Source: CAZHLD01 sp964533185 | GTDB lineage: Bacteria > Acidobacteriota > Terriglobia > Acidiferrales > UBA7541 | Length of the DNA: 13,184 nt | Reading direction: 5' to 3' | Assembly (NCBI GenBank): GCA_964533185.1 | Contig: CAZHLD010000076.1 | Location: forward strand, 1-13,184 | Shown: positions 1 to 7,115 of the stretch, one piece after another | Layout: every line of letters begins with the position of its first letter | Position numbering within the stretch: the stretch's first letter is position 1 | The notes under the pieces: model-generated | The model's database searches: none | Seen by the model: only the letters and a program-made list of their open reading frames with translations | Told to the model about the DNA's origin: nothing | Position numbers and translations under genes: made by a program

Positions 1-2879
1 TTCGCCGTGGTCGAATCCGACCCCAGCATCGTTTACGTCGGCGCGGCGTCCGGCGGCGTCTTCAAGACCACCAACGGCGGCACCACCTTCACGCCCATCT
101 TCGACGACCAGCCCGTCTCCACCATCGGCGATCTCGCCGTCGCTCCGTCTGACCCTTCCATCCTCTGGGTGGGCACCGGCGAGCCCAACAACCGCCAGTC
201 CTCCTCCTGGGGCAACGGCGTCTATAAGTCCACCGACGCCGGAGTCACCTTCAAGCACATGGGCCTCAACGAAACGCATCACATCGGCCGCGTCCTGATC
301 CATCCGAATTTCCCCAGCACCGTGTACGTTGCCGCCGTCGGCAAACTGTGGGGCGCCAGCAAGGAGCGCGGCGTTTATAAAACCACCGACGGCGGCGCCA
401 CCTGGACGCAGGTCCTCTTCGTCAATGAAGACACCGGCGTCGTGGACATGGCCATGGATTCGCAAAGCCCCGGCACGCTTTACGCTGCCGCGTATCAGCG
501 CCGCCGCGCCGTCTTCGGCTTCAGCGGCGGCGGCCCCGGCAGTGGCATCTATAAAACCACCGATGCCGGCGCCACCTGGTCGAAGCTCACCAAGGACCTC
601 CCCTATGGCGACGGCAGCGACACCGGCCGCATCGGCCTCAGTGTCTATCGCCGCGACCCCAGCATCGTCTACGCCATCATCGAGCACCCCAAGGGCGGCG
701 TGTTCCGCAGCAACGACAAAGGCGTCTCCTGGACCAAAATGTCCGACACCAATCCCCGGCCCATGTATTACAGCCACATCGTCATTGACCCGAACAACGA
801 CCAGCGCATCTGGGTGATGGGCGCGCAGATGTTTTACTCCGAGGACGGCGGCAAGACCTTCGTCAATAACCGCGTCCAGCGCATCCACGGCGATTACCAC
901 ACCATCTGGATCAACCCCTCCAACTCCGACCACATGCTCACCGGCTCCGACGGCGGCATCCACTGGAGCTACGACGCTGGCCGCACCTGGGACTTCGTCA
1001 ACTCCATTCCCCTCGGCCAGTTCTACGAAATCGGGGCGGACATGAGCCGCCCCTACAACGTGTGCGGCGGCCTGCAGGACAACAACACCTGGTGCGGCCC
1101 CAGCGCTACCTTCAACCCGCGCGGCATCTCCAACGCGGAATGGTTCACCGTGGGCGGCGGCGACGGCTTCTACGCGCAGATTGACCCCACTGACCCGGCC
1201 ACCGTGTACGCTGAATCGCAGGACGGCAACCTGCTCCGCCGCGACCTGCGCACCGGCGAATCCCGCTCCATTCGCCCGCAGCCCGCGGAAGGCGAGAAGT
1301 CCTACCGCTTCCAGTGGAATTCGCCCATCGTCATCTCCGCCCACAACTCGAAGACCATCTATTACGCCGGCAACTTCTTCTTCAAATCCAGCAACCGCGG
1401 CGACTCCTGGATGAAAATCAGCCCCGACCTCACCAACGGCGTGGACCGCTACACCCTGCCGATCATGGGCAAGCCGGTGGACCGCACGACGCTCTCGCGC
1501 AACGACGGCGTGCAGAACTGGCCGGCAACCACCACCATCGCCGAGTCCTCCTTCAGCCCCAACATCCTGTGGGCCGGCACCGACGACGGCAACCTGTGGG
1601 TCACGCGCGACGGCGGCCAGAACTGGAAGAACGTCTATGAAAAGCTGCCCGGCCTGCCCAAGGGGCTCTACGTCAGCCGCGTGATCGCCTCGCGCCACGC
1701 CGAAGGCACCGCCTACGCCACCATTGACGGCCACCGCTCAAACGACTTTGGCATTTACGTCTATGTGACCACCGACTTCGGCGAGACGTGGAAATCCATC
1801 TCGTCGGACCTGCCGCAGTCGAACGGCATCGTCAACGTGATCCGCGAGCATCCGCGCAACGCCGACCTGCTCTTCGCTGGCACCGAATACGGCGCCTACG
1901 CCAGCTTCAACCGCGGCGGCTCCTGGACGCGCATAAAGATGAATTTCCCCACCGTGCCGGTGGACGACATCCTCATCCACCCGCGCGAAAACGACCTGAT
2001 CTTCGGCACCCACGGCCGCTCCATCTGGATCCTCGACGACATCACGCCGCTCGAGCAACTGAACGACTCGATGGCTGCCGCCGACTTCCAGCTCTTCGAC
2101 ATTCGCCCCGCCACGATGTGGCGCACGTGGTCCAACAAAGGCTCCACAGGCTGGCAATTTTTCCTCGGTCCCAACCCGCCCAACGGCGCGATGATCCACT
2201 TCCTCCTGAAGTCGCCCGGCGAGAAGGACGAGGTGAAGATCACCATCCTCGATAAGGACGGTAAGGAAGTCCGCGAGATCACCTGCCGCAAGCGCCAGCC
2301 TGACCAGCAGCAGCCACCAGCCGCCGGCCCCGGCGTTGGCGGTTTCGGATTTGGCGCCGGCCAGCAGCAGACTTGCGAGCCGCAAGCCGGCATCAACCGC
2401 GTGGTCTGGGATCTCCGCTATCGTTCCCCCATCCCGCCCGCACCTCCCGNNNNNNNNNNNNNNNNNNNNNNNNNNNNNNNNNNNNNNNNNNNNNNNNNNN
2501 NNNNNNNNNNNNNNNNNNNNNNNNNNNNNNNNNNNNNNNNNNNNNNNNNGACGACGCCTATCCGGTCTGGGGCACGCCGCCCGCCGAGGCCACCGGCCTG
2601 GGCTTTGCCGGCCCGCCGATTGTCGAGCGGCCCACGCCGCTTCCGCAGCGCATCCTGCAATTGGCTGCAGCCATCGAGGGCTATTCGGCCGCGCCCACGG
2701 CGGATCAGCTCGCGCTGCTCCCGGTTCTCCAGAAGCAGCTCACCGAAGCCGGCGCGGTGGTGCGCAAGCTCGCCACCGAGGACCTGCCCGCGCTCAATAA
2801 ACTGATGAACGAGGCCGGCGTGCCACACATCGTGATCCCCGGCCAGGGCGGAAGCCCGCGCCAACCACAAAACCCGTAG
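1..2879 (+). CDS. BNR/sortilin (VPS10)-type beta-propeller protein, 5' partial and interrupted by an assembly gap
   Basis: The reading frame is already open at base 1, so the true start and any signal peptide lie outside the window. From 1 to 2449 it encodes about 11 Asp-box/BNR-like repeats of the form G-(V/I)-(Y/F)-K-(S/T)-T-(D/N)-x-G-x-T-(W/F), for example GVYKTTDGGATW, GIYKTTDAGATW and LWVTRDGGQNW. These build a beta-propeller, and the family is often annotated as sortilin/VPS10-domain or 'glycosyl hydrolase' protein. The last propeller motif (GTHGRSIWILDD) is followed by a beta-rich domain with a Pro/Gln/Gly-rich loop. After the N run the protein resumes one frame over (from DDAYPVWG) and ends ...NEAGVPHIVIPGQ... 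at the TAG at 2877-2879. The frame change is explained by the unknown gap size, not by a proven frameshift. The protein is probably exported. The substrate is unknown, and catalytic activity should not be assumed from the 'glycosyl hydrolase' label. Confidence 0.85.
2450..2549. other. Scaffold gap (100 N)
   Basis: Exactly 100 N, the conventional filler for a gap of unknown size. Coding frame 1 upstream and frame 3 downstream belong to the same gene, so the true missing length is not 100 bases if the gene is intact. Confidence 0.98.
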
Positions 2880-2887
2880 CCGCCCCC

Positions 2888-2911
2888 GGGACAGACATCC
2901 CTGCCTGTCCC
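2888..2911. repeat. Imperfectly spaced hairpin repeat (GGGACAG/CTGTCCC)
   Basis: A 7-bp perfect stem (gggacag 2888-2894, ctgtccc 2905-2911) with a 10-base loop lies just after the stop of the propeller gene. It has no T-run, so it is a poor intrinsic terminator. It resembles the short GC-rich intergenic repeats found many times per genome in Acidobacteriota and similar bacteria (recollection, not searched). Confidence 0.5.
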
Positions 2912-2922
2912 TCTCCTTTGCC

Positions 2923-2954
2923 GTAGGGGCGTCCGCCGCGGCGGACGCCCCTAC
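2923..2954. repeat. Perfect 32-bp palindrome
   Basis: The sequence from gtaggggcgtccgccg (2923-2938) is followed directly by its exact reverse complement, with no spacer. It lies between two convergent genes. It could fold into a cruciform or a very stable RNA hairpin and may block transcription from both sides, but there is no poly-T tract. The GTAGGGGCG...CGCCCCTAC ends look like a dispersed palindromic repeat. Nothing else was seen in 2955-3068. Confidence 0.75.
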
Positions 2955-3068
2955 GCATCACCCTAGCGCCGCTTTCGTCGGCGCACGAAATACCTTGGCC
3001 TTCCGGCATTGGTATGCCTGCGGCCGACAAGAGGTTGGAGATATACTGTTTCTTGTTTTCGAGGAATC

Positions 3069-4313
3069 TCATTCCCGCACCCACCCCTGCGCCGCCACGC
3101 TCCCATCCGCTGCAAACTCCACGCGGTAGGTAAACGCCGTCGCCCCTCGCCTCTGGGCGAAAAAACGCAGATCGGCCATCTCCACGACCGCGCGACCGTT
3201 TTCGTTGAACTGGCGGAAGACAGGGAAGCGCGCAAACCACAGATACGTTTTCACGGCGGGGAGGCGGCGCATGGCGTCGAGCCAGGCGTTGGCGGGCGAA
3301 TCGGGGAAGAAGCGAAAGTCGGGCGGGTCGGGCCGCAGCAGATCAATGCGGGCTTGATAGACGCCCTCGGGCGTGCGGATTAGGCCTGACCAGTTGGCGA
3401 GAGAGGGCGGGGCGGGCAGGGCGCCGATGGTTTCCACGGTGAGGCGGCGCGACGCGGCAAAGTGCTCGACGCGGGCGAGTGCACGGTGGTGGGCAAAGGC
3501 GCAAAGGCCGAGGTAAGCCGCGAGCGCGACGACTCCGGCGCGGCACCACGCGGCGCGGCTCACCGTGAATCCCCTGCTGCGCGCGGCGGGCAGGAAGAAG
3601 ATCGCCGCCAGCAGCAAAGCGGTTAGCGCGAGTACCCACGCAGAGAAGCCAACCCCGACGGAACGGGCCAGCCACCAGACCACAACCGCACCTATTGAGG
3701 TGAGTGTCCAGAGCGCGAGGGCGCGGCGGAGCCAGCGGCCGTCTGCAGCAGCGGGCTGATAGACCCACGCAGCAAGCTGCGGCAGGAGCACGGTCGCGCT
3801 GAGGACAAAATCGAGAATAAAGGCGAGGTCCCACACGGCGCGGACGTTGGAGAGCGGGCTCCAGATCATCGTGCCAAAGGACGTAATCAGGTCAAACAGG
3901 ATATGAATGGCGAGGCCCGCAGCGAAAGCCAGCGCGAGCAGTGCGAAGGAGGGACACGCCCAACCGATGCGTCGGGCCACCCAGCGGGTCAGCGCAGCAA
4001 GGGCGAGCGCAAAAACTGGCAGGCAGACGAACGAGTGCGTCCAGCCGCGGTGGAGTTCGAGCGTGGCCAAGTTGTTGCCCTCGAACCAGCCGAAAACGAC
4101 GTCGCCATCGGGGAAAATACTGCCGATCGTCGTGGCGAAGATTGCAAGACGAGAGGCCTGGAGAGCAGGTTGCCGTGCGCCGTCCCAGTTTTTCTGTAGC
4201 GGCGGGTTTACCCCGCCATTGTTTGCAGCGGCTTCTGCCTGCCTTGCCGCTCCATCCGCAAACAACGCTTTTCCGATGAGCGCGCCGGCCACTCCATGAG
4301 TAATCGTGTCCAC
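3069..4313 (-). CDS. YdjM-like membrane-bound metal-dependent hydrolase (DUF457 family)
   Basis: A 414-residue polytopic membrane protein starting at GTG (MDTITHG). It carries the conserved metal-ligand motifs of the YdjM/PF04307 family: H6 in MDxITH, FPDGD at 67-71, HRGWTHS at 88-94, and H137xxxD141 followed by TSFGT. Several hydrophobic segments lie between about 95 and 265. The C-terminal 150 residues form a more soluble domain. The biochemical role of the family is not established; E. coli YdjM is known as an SOS-regulated inner-membrane protein. Residues 22-54 form an extra loop compared with the usual compact spacing between GALIGKALF and the FPDxD motif. Part of it (NNGGVNPPLQ) is translated from a palindromic repeat. 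The gene lies 42 bases downstream of selD on the same strand and is probably co-transcribed. The Shine-Dalgarno is weak. Confidence 0.85.
   Translation of the reverse strand: MDTITHGVAGALIGKALFADGAARQAEAAANNGGVNPPLQKNWDGARQPALQASRLAIFATTIGSIFPDGDVVFGWFEGNNLATLELHRGWTHSFVCLPVFALALAALTRWVARRIGWACPSFALLALAFAAGLAIHILFDLITSFGTMIWSPLSNVRAVWDLAFILDFVLSATVLLPQLAAWVYQPAAADGRWLRRALALWTLTSIGAVVVWWLARSVGVGFSAWVLALTALLLAAIFFLPAARSRGFTVSRAAWCRAGVVALAAYLGLCAFAHHRALARVEHFAASRRLTVETIGALPAPPSLANWSGLIRTPEGVYQARIDLLRPDPPDFRFFPDSPANAWLDAMRRLPAVKTYLWFARFPVFRQFNENGRAVVEMADLRFFAQRRGATAFTYRVEFAADGSVAAQGWVRE
4194..4217 (-). repeat. Palindromic repeat inside the YdjM-like gene
   Basis: Contains a 6-bp stem, ggcggg (4201-4206) and cccgcc (4212-4217), with loop tttac, preceded by ctgtagc. 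On the coding strand it reads in frame as GGVNPPLQ. The element resembles a dispersed intergenic repeat that has been tolerated within a coding loop. Confidence 0.6.
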
Positions 4314-4355
4314 GGTCTCAGTTTACGTTGAAATTGGCGGAAGCGTGCTGTGAGG

Positions 4356-5450
4356 TCAGCGCACGACGAGCAAAGGTGAGCTCTTGGGTAGCACGCGCCC
4401 AATGGCGCGGGCGTTGATGCTGCGCGCGAGAAGGGCGGCCAGCGCGGCGTCGGCAGCCTCGGATGCGATGGCGATGAGCAGGCCGCCCGACGTCTGCGGG
4501 TCATAGAGCAGGTGGCGGTAGTCTTCGGGCACATCGGAAGCAAAGGCGACACGATCCCCAATGAAATCGCAGTTGTTCTTGAGGCCGCCGGCGAGGTGGC
4601 CTTCGCGCGCGGCTTCCAGCGCGCCCGGCAGCACTTCCACCGCGGCGTGATCAATCTCGAGTGAAACGCCGCTCCCCGCCGCCATTTCCCGCGCGTGCCC
4701 CAGCAGCCCAAAGCCGGTAACATCCGTCACCGCGTGGATCGCTCCCGGTAGCGCCGGCATCTTGCCGGCTCTTTTTTCCTTTCCTTCCTCTACCGCTTCT
4801 CCCTCCTTCAGCGCTTCGGCTGCATCCCGATTCAGCTGCGTCATCGACGCGGCGGCGGCGGCCACGGCGGCATCGGAAGCGCGGCCCTTCTTAAGCGCCG
4901 TAGCGATCAGGCCGGTGCCAAGCGCCTTGGTGAGCAGAAGCACGTCGCCCGGTTGCGCGCCGACGTTGCGCCAGATGCGCTGCGGGTGGATGAGGCCGGT
5001 GACGGAGTAGCCGAACTTGAGGTCGTCGTCGCGGATCGAGTGTCCGCCGACAACGATGCAGCCCGATTCGTCCATTTTGGAAAGTCCGCCGCGCAGGATT
5101 TCTTCGAGCAGCGCCGCGTCAGCTTTTTCGGGGAAGCCGACAATGGAAAGCGCGGTCAGCGGCCGTCCGCCCATGGCGTAGACGTCGCTGAGCGAATTGG
5201 CCGCGGCGATCTGGCCGAAGAGGAACGGGTCGTCCACGATGGGCGTGAAGAAGTCCACCGTCTGGACCAGCGCGAGGTCGGGCGCGAGTTGATACACCCC
5301 AGCGTCGTCGTTGGTGTCGAACCCAACGAGCAGTTTCGGGTCAGTTGGCCGCGGCAGGCGGCGCAGCACCGCGTCCAGCACCGCTGGACTCAGCTTCGCC
5401 GCTCAACCGGCAGCCTTGACCATAGCCGTAAGCTTCGCGGCCTGTGCCAA
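4356..5450 (-). CDS. selD: Selenide, water dikinase (selenophosphate synthetase), predicted selenoprotein with in-frame UGA
   Basis: SelD makes selenophosphate, AMP and Pi from selenide, ATP and water, and so supplies selenium for Sec-tRNA and 2-selenouridine. I start it at TTG 5450, which has a strong Shine-Dalgarno (GAGGAGGG, 5465-5458) and a TATAAT -10 upstream. Translation passes a TGA at 5405-5403, giving 364 residues with Sec16. The motif AAG-U16-AAK19-LSP matches the catalytic Cys17/Lys20 pair of E. coli SelD. Other family motifs follow: TNDDAGVY (47-53), TVDFF (64-68), NSLSDVYAMGG (85-95), GGHSI (135-139), TDVTGFGLLGH (242-252) and DPQTSGG (317-323). A start after the TGA (GTG 5381) would remove both catalytic residues. 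Residues about 214-237 are an extra loop containing a repeat-derived peptide (RAGKMPALPG). The hydrolase gene follows 42 bases downstream. The SelD identity is near certain; Sec decoding is inferred from motif, hairpin and upstream signals. Confidence 0.93.
4748..4769 (-). repeat. Palindromic repeat inside selD
   Basis: Two copies of the self-palindrome gccggc (4753-4758 and 4764-4769) flank the loop atctt, preceded by gtagc. In the selD frame it encodes AGKMPALPG. This peptide sits in a stretch absent from typical SelD, just before the conserved AVTDVTGFGLLGH motif. It looks like an insertion of a dispersed repeat of the GTAGCGCCGGCATCTTGCCGGC type. Confidence 0.65.
5358..5402 (-). promoter_or_regulatory. 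Predicted bacterial SECIS element of selD
   Basis: Directly after the UGA the mRNA reads GUCCAGC-GGU-GCUGGAC (plus strand 5389-5373): seven perfect base pairs closed by GGU. Bacterial SECIS elements need an apical loop with GG and a nearby U, which contact SelB. Here the GG lies at nucleotides 21-22 after UGA, close to its position in E. coli fdhF. A lower stem, GCGGCG (5402-5397) with CGCCGC (5363-5358), can extend the structure across an internal loop. All of this lies within the coding region and fits normal SelD residues, so pairing is not forced by the protein alone. Confidence 0.85.
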
Positions 5451-5457
5451 GGCGGTT

Positions 5458-5487
5458 CCCTCCTCGCAACAAGATTCGGGGATTATA
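5458..5487 (-). promoter_or_regulatory. selD promoter -10 and ribosome binding site
   Basis: On the minus strand there is a consensus TATAAT (5487-5482), followed by a leader of about 25 bases that contains GAGGAGGG (5465-5458), 7 bases before TTG 5450. No good -35 is seen 16-18 bases upstream. These signals fix the start upstream of the UGA codon and show that the UGA lies within the translated message. Confidence 0.65.
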
Positions 5488-5539
5488 CATTGCGGATTGA
5501 GTTCGCGTGAGAATGGTATCCGCGCAGATGCTTTCAGAG

Positions 5540-5575
5540 GGATTCTTCGCCCGCCATCGGCGGACTCAGAATGAC
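5540..5575. repeat. Imperfect palindromic repeat (GGATTCTTCG...CTCAGAATGA type)
   Basis: The outer arms attct (5542-5546) and agaat (5568-5572) enclose an inner hairpin ccgcc-atc-ggcgg (5551-5563). It lies in the gap between divergent selD and the first permease gene. The GATTCTTCG...CTCAGAATGAC theme is a dispersed repeat type I recall from acidobacterial and other genomes. Apart from this and the two promoters, nothing else was seen in 5451-5623. Confidence 0.55.
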
Positions 5576-5605
5576 GCGCAACAAACTGCGCGACGGGCGG
5601 TGGGG

Positions 5606-5611
5606 TAGAAT
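5606..5611 (+). promoter_or_regulatory. Candidate -10 (TAGAAT) of the first permease gene
   Basis: TAGAAT ends 12 bases before the ATG at 5624, and no Shine-Dalgarno lies between. Transcription would start within a few bases of the ATG, giving a leaderless or near-leaderless mRNA. No clear -35 is seen. Confidence 0.4.
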
Positions 5612-5623
5612 GACCAATTTGCG

Positions 5624-6856
5624 ATGCTGAGGGGGGACACACTCCGGCTGGCGATGGCGGCGCTGACAGCGCACAAACTGCGCACGGCGCTGACGCTGCT
5701 GGGCCTGGTCATTGGCGTCACCTCGCTGATCCTGGTGATGACGCTCATCCAGGGCGCGAACTGGTACGTGGAGACAAAAATCGCCAACCTCGGCACGGAC
5801 ATCTTCCAGGTGTCGAAGGCGCCGCTCGCTTCCACCGACTTCAAAGAGATCGTGCAGGCGCGCAAGCACCGCGACATCTCAATGGAAGACTGGCGCGCCA
5901 TCGAAGACCGCTGCCAGGGCTGCGCGGCGGTGGGGGCGCAGGCGGTGACGATGGGGCGCGTGGCGGCGCAGGGGCAGAGCCTCGCCGACGTCACCCTGCG
6001 CGGCGAATCGTCGAGCATGGCCTGGATCAGCACGCTGGACATCGAAGACGGCCGCTTCTTCTACGAAGGCGAAGAGCGCGCCGCCGCTCCGGTAGCGGTA
6101 ATCGGCGACGAAGTGGCGGAGAAACTTTTCCCCGACCGCAGCCCGCTGGGCAAGCCACTCCGCATCGCCGGCGAAGAGTTCACGGTGATTGGCAAGGCCG
6201 AGCGGATTGGCTCCATCCTCGGTCAGGACCAAGACACCTTCATCATCATCCCGATCACGGCATTCGAGAAAATCTTCGGCCTGCGCCACAGCCTGATCCT
6301 GCAAATCAAGACGTCGGCGAGCACCGAAGGGCGCGAAGCCATCGGCTCGGTGCAGGACGAGGTGCGCCTGCTGCTGCGCGCGCGGCGGCACCTCGCTCCC
6401 GAGGCCCGGGAAGACTTCTACTTCACCACGGCTGACACCTATCTCGACCTGTGGAAAGACATCAGCTCGGTGTTTTTCCTCGTCTTCGTGCTCATCAGCT
6501 CCGTCAGCTCGCTTGTCGGCGGGATCGTCATCATGAACATCACCCTCGTCAGCGTGACCGAGCGCACCAAAGAAATCGGCCTGCGGCGCTCGGTGGGCGC
6601 GACGCAGCGCGACATCGCGCGGCAGTTTCTCACCGAAGTCCTGGCGCAATGCCTCGCGGGCGGGACGGCGGGCGTCCTGCTGGGGTTTGGGCTGGCGCTG
6701 CTATTGCGGCGGGTGACGCCGTTCCCGGCCGTCGTTCAGCCCTGGGTCGCTTTGCTTGGCCTCGGCCTCGCTACGCTCATCGCTCTCGTCTTCGGCGTCT
6801 ATCCCGCGTGGCGAGCGGCAAAGCTCGACCCCGTCGTCGCCCTGCACTCGGATTAG
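5624..6856 (+). CDS. MacB/FtsX-type ABC transporter permease
   Basis: A 410-residue permease with the MacB architecture. TM1 is at about 19-43 (LRTALTLLGLVIGVTSLILV), followed by a large extracytoplasmic MacB_PCD domain to about 280. A C-terminal FtsX domain with three TM segments covers about 283-310, 335-363 and 370-393. The cytoplasmic segment TERTKEIGLRRSVGA after TM2 is the hallmark coupling region. Family members act in lipoprotein release, macrolide or peptide export and envelope stress. The substrate cannot be told from sequence, and no ATP-binding subunit is encoded in the window. A second permease of the same family follows 259 bases downstream. The ATG start has no Shine-Dalgarno but a close -10. 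The PCD domain contains a CQGC pair near residues 97-100 that could form a disulfide. Confidence 0.9.
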   Translation: MLRGDTLRLAMAALTAHKLRTALTLLGLVIGVTSLILVMTLIQGANWYVETKIANLGTDIFQVSKAPLASTDFKEIVQARKHRDISMEDWRAIEDRCQGCAAVGAQAVTMGRVAAQGQSLADVTLRGESSSMAWISTLDIEDGRFFYEGEERAAAPVAVIGDEVAEKLFPDRSPLGKPLRIAGEEFTVIGKAERIGSILGQDQDTFIIIPITAFEKIFGLRHSLILQIKTSASTEGREAIGSVQDEVRLLLRARRHLAPEAREDFYFTTADTYLDLWKDISSVFFLVFVLISSVSSLVGGIVIMNITLVSVTERTKEIGLRRSVGATQRDIARQFLTEVLAQCLAGGTAGVLLGFGLALLLRRVTPFPAVVQPWVALLGLGLATLIALVFGVYPAWRAAKLDPVVALHSD

Positions 6857-7062
6857 TTCGAGCGTGGGCCGGTGAAGCTTCTGCTGGCGATTGCGTCGTC
6901 GTTCTGGAGCTGCAAGGTCAGCATCGCGCTGTAGGTCCTGATGGTGATCGTACACCTGTTCCCGGGGCGCATTGACCGGCACATCCGCGACGTCCATCGC
7001 CCCACTGCCGGCCCGCGCGCGGCGTAGGCCTCCACCCGCCGGCACCTGCCGCAAGACCCTGT
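6857..7062. other. Unexplained spacer between the two permease genes
   Basis: This GC-rich stretch has no recognised gene. It has coding-like character on both strands. In the plus frame continuing from the permease stop it reads FERGPVKLLLAIASSFWSCK, then meets a TAG at 6932-6934. On the minus strand a frame (7035 to 6853) contains TYSAMLTLQLQNDDAI. It may be a decayed gene fragment or a structured leader. I recognise neither reading. Confidence 0.4.
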
Positions 7063-7091
7063 TTGGCGTGCGCCGCCGCGGGGGGTATCCT
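7063..7091 (+). promoter_or_regulatory. Candidate sigma-70 promoter of the second permease gene
   Basis: TTGGCG (7063-7068), 17-base spacer, TATCCT (7086-7091). The expected start near 7098 leaves a short leader with AGAGGG (7101-7106) 9 bases before TTG 7116. This suggests the second permease can be transcribed independently of the first. Confidence 0.5.
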
Positions 7092-7115
7092 GAAAACGAA
7101 AGAGGGACGACCTTC

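Noticed and set aside
2794..3072. Small minus-strand ORF whose ATG overlaps the hydrolase stop (ATGA)
   Set aside because: It runs through the 32-bp palindrome and antisense to the propeller gene's end; the sequence becomes Arg/Gly-rich and unlike a protein. No ribosome binding site of its own.
4356..5381. SelD starting at GTG 5381, after the TGA
   Set aside because: It lacks the catalytic Cys/Sec and Lys, has no Shine-Dalgarno, and its start codon overlaps the SECIS hairpin. The promoter and ribosome binding site lie upstream of the TGA.
5879..6649. 256-residue minus-strand ORF inside permease 1
   Set aside because: Antisense shadow of a clear permease in GC-rich DNA; composition is His/Arg/Asp-rich and not protein-like.
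6853..7035. 60-residue minus-strand ORF between the permeases
   Set aside because: No Shine-Dalgarno or promoter and no family recognised. Kept only as a finding about the spacer, not called as a gene.
6972..7115. N-terminal extension of the second permease
   Set aside because: Arg/Pro-rich sequence spanning a promoter; no permease homology expected before the MLSRAEWKES start.
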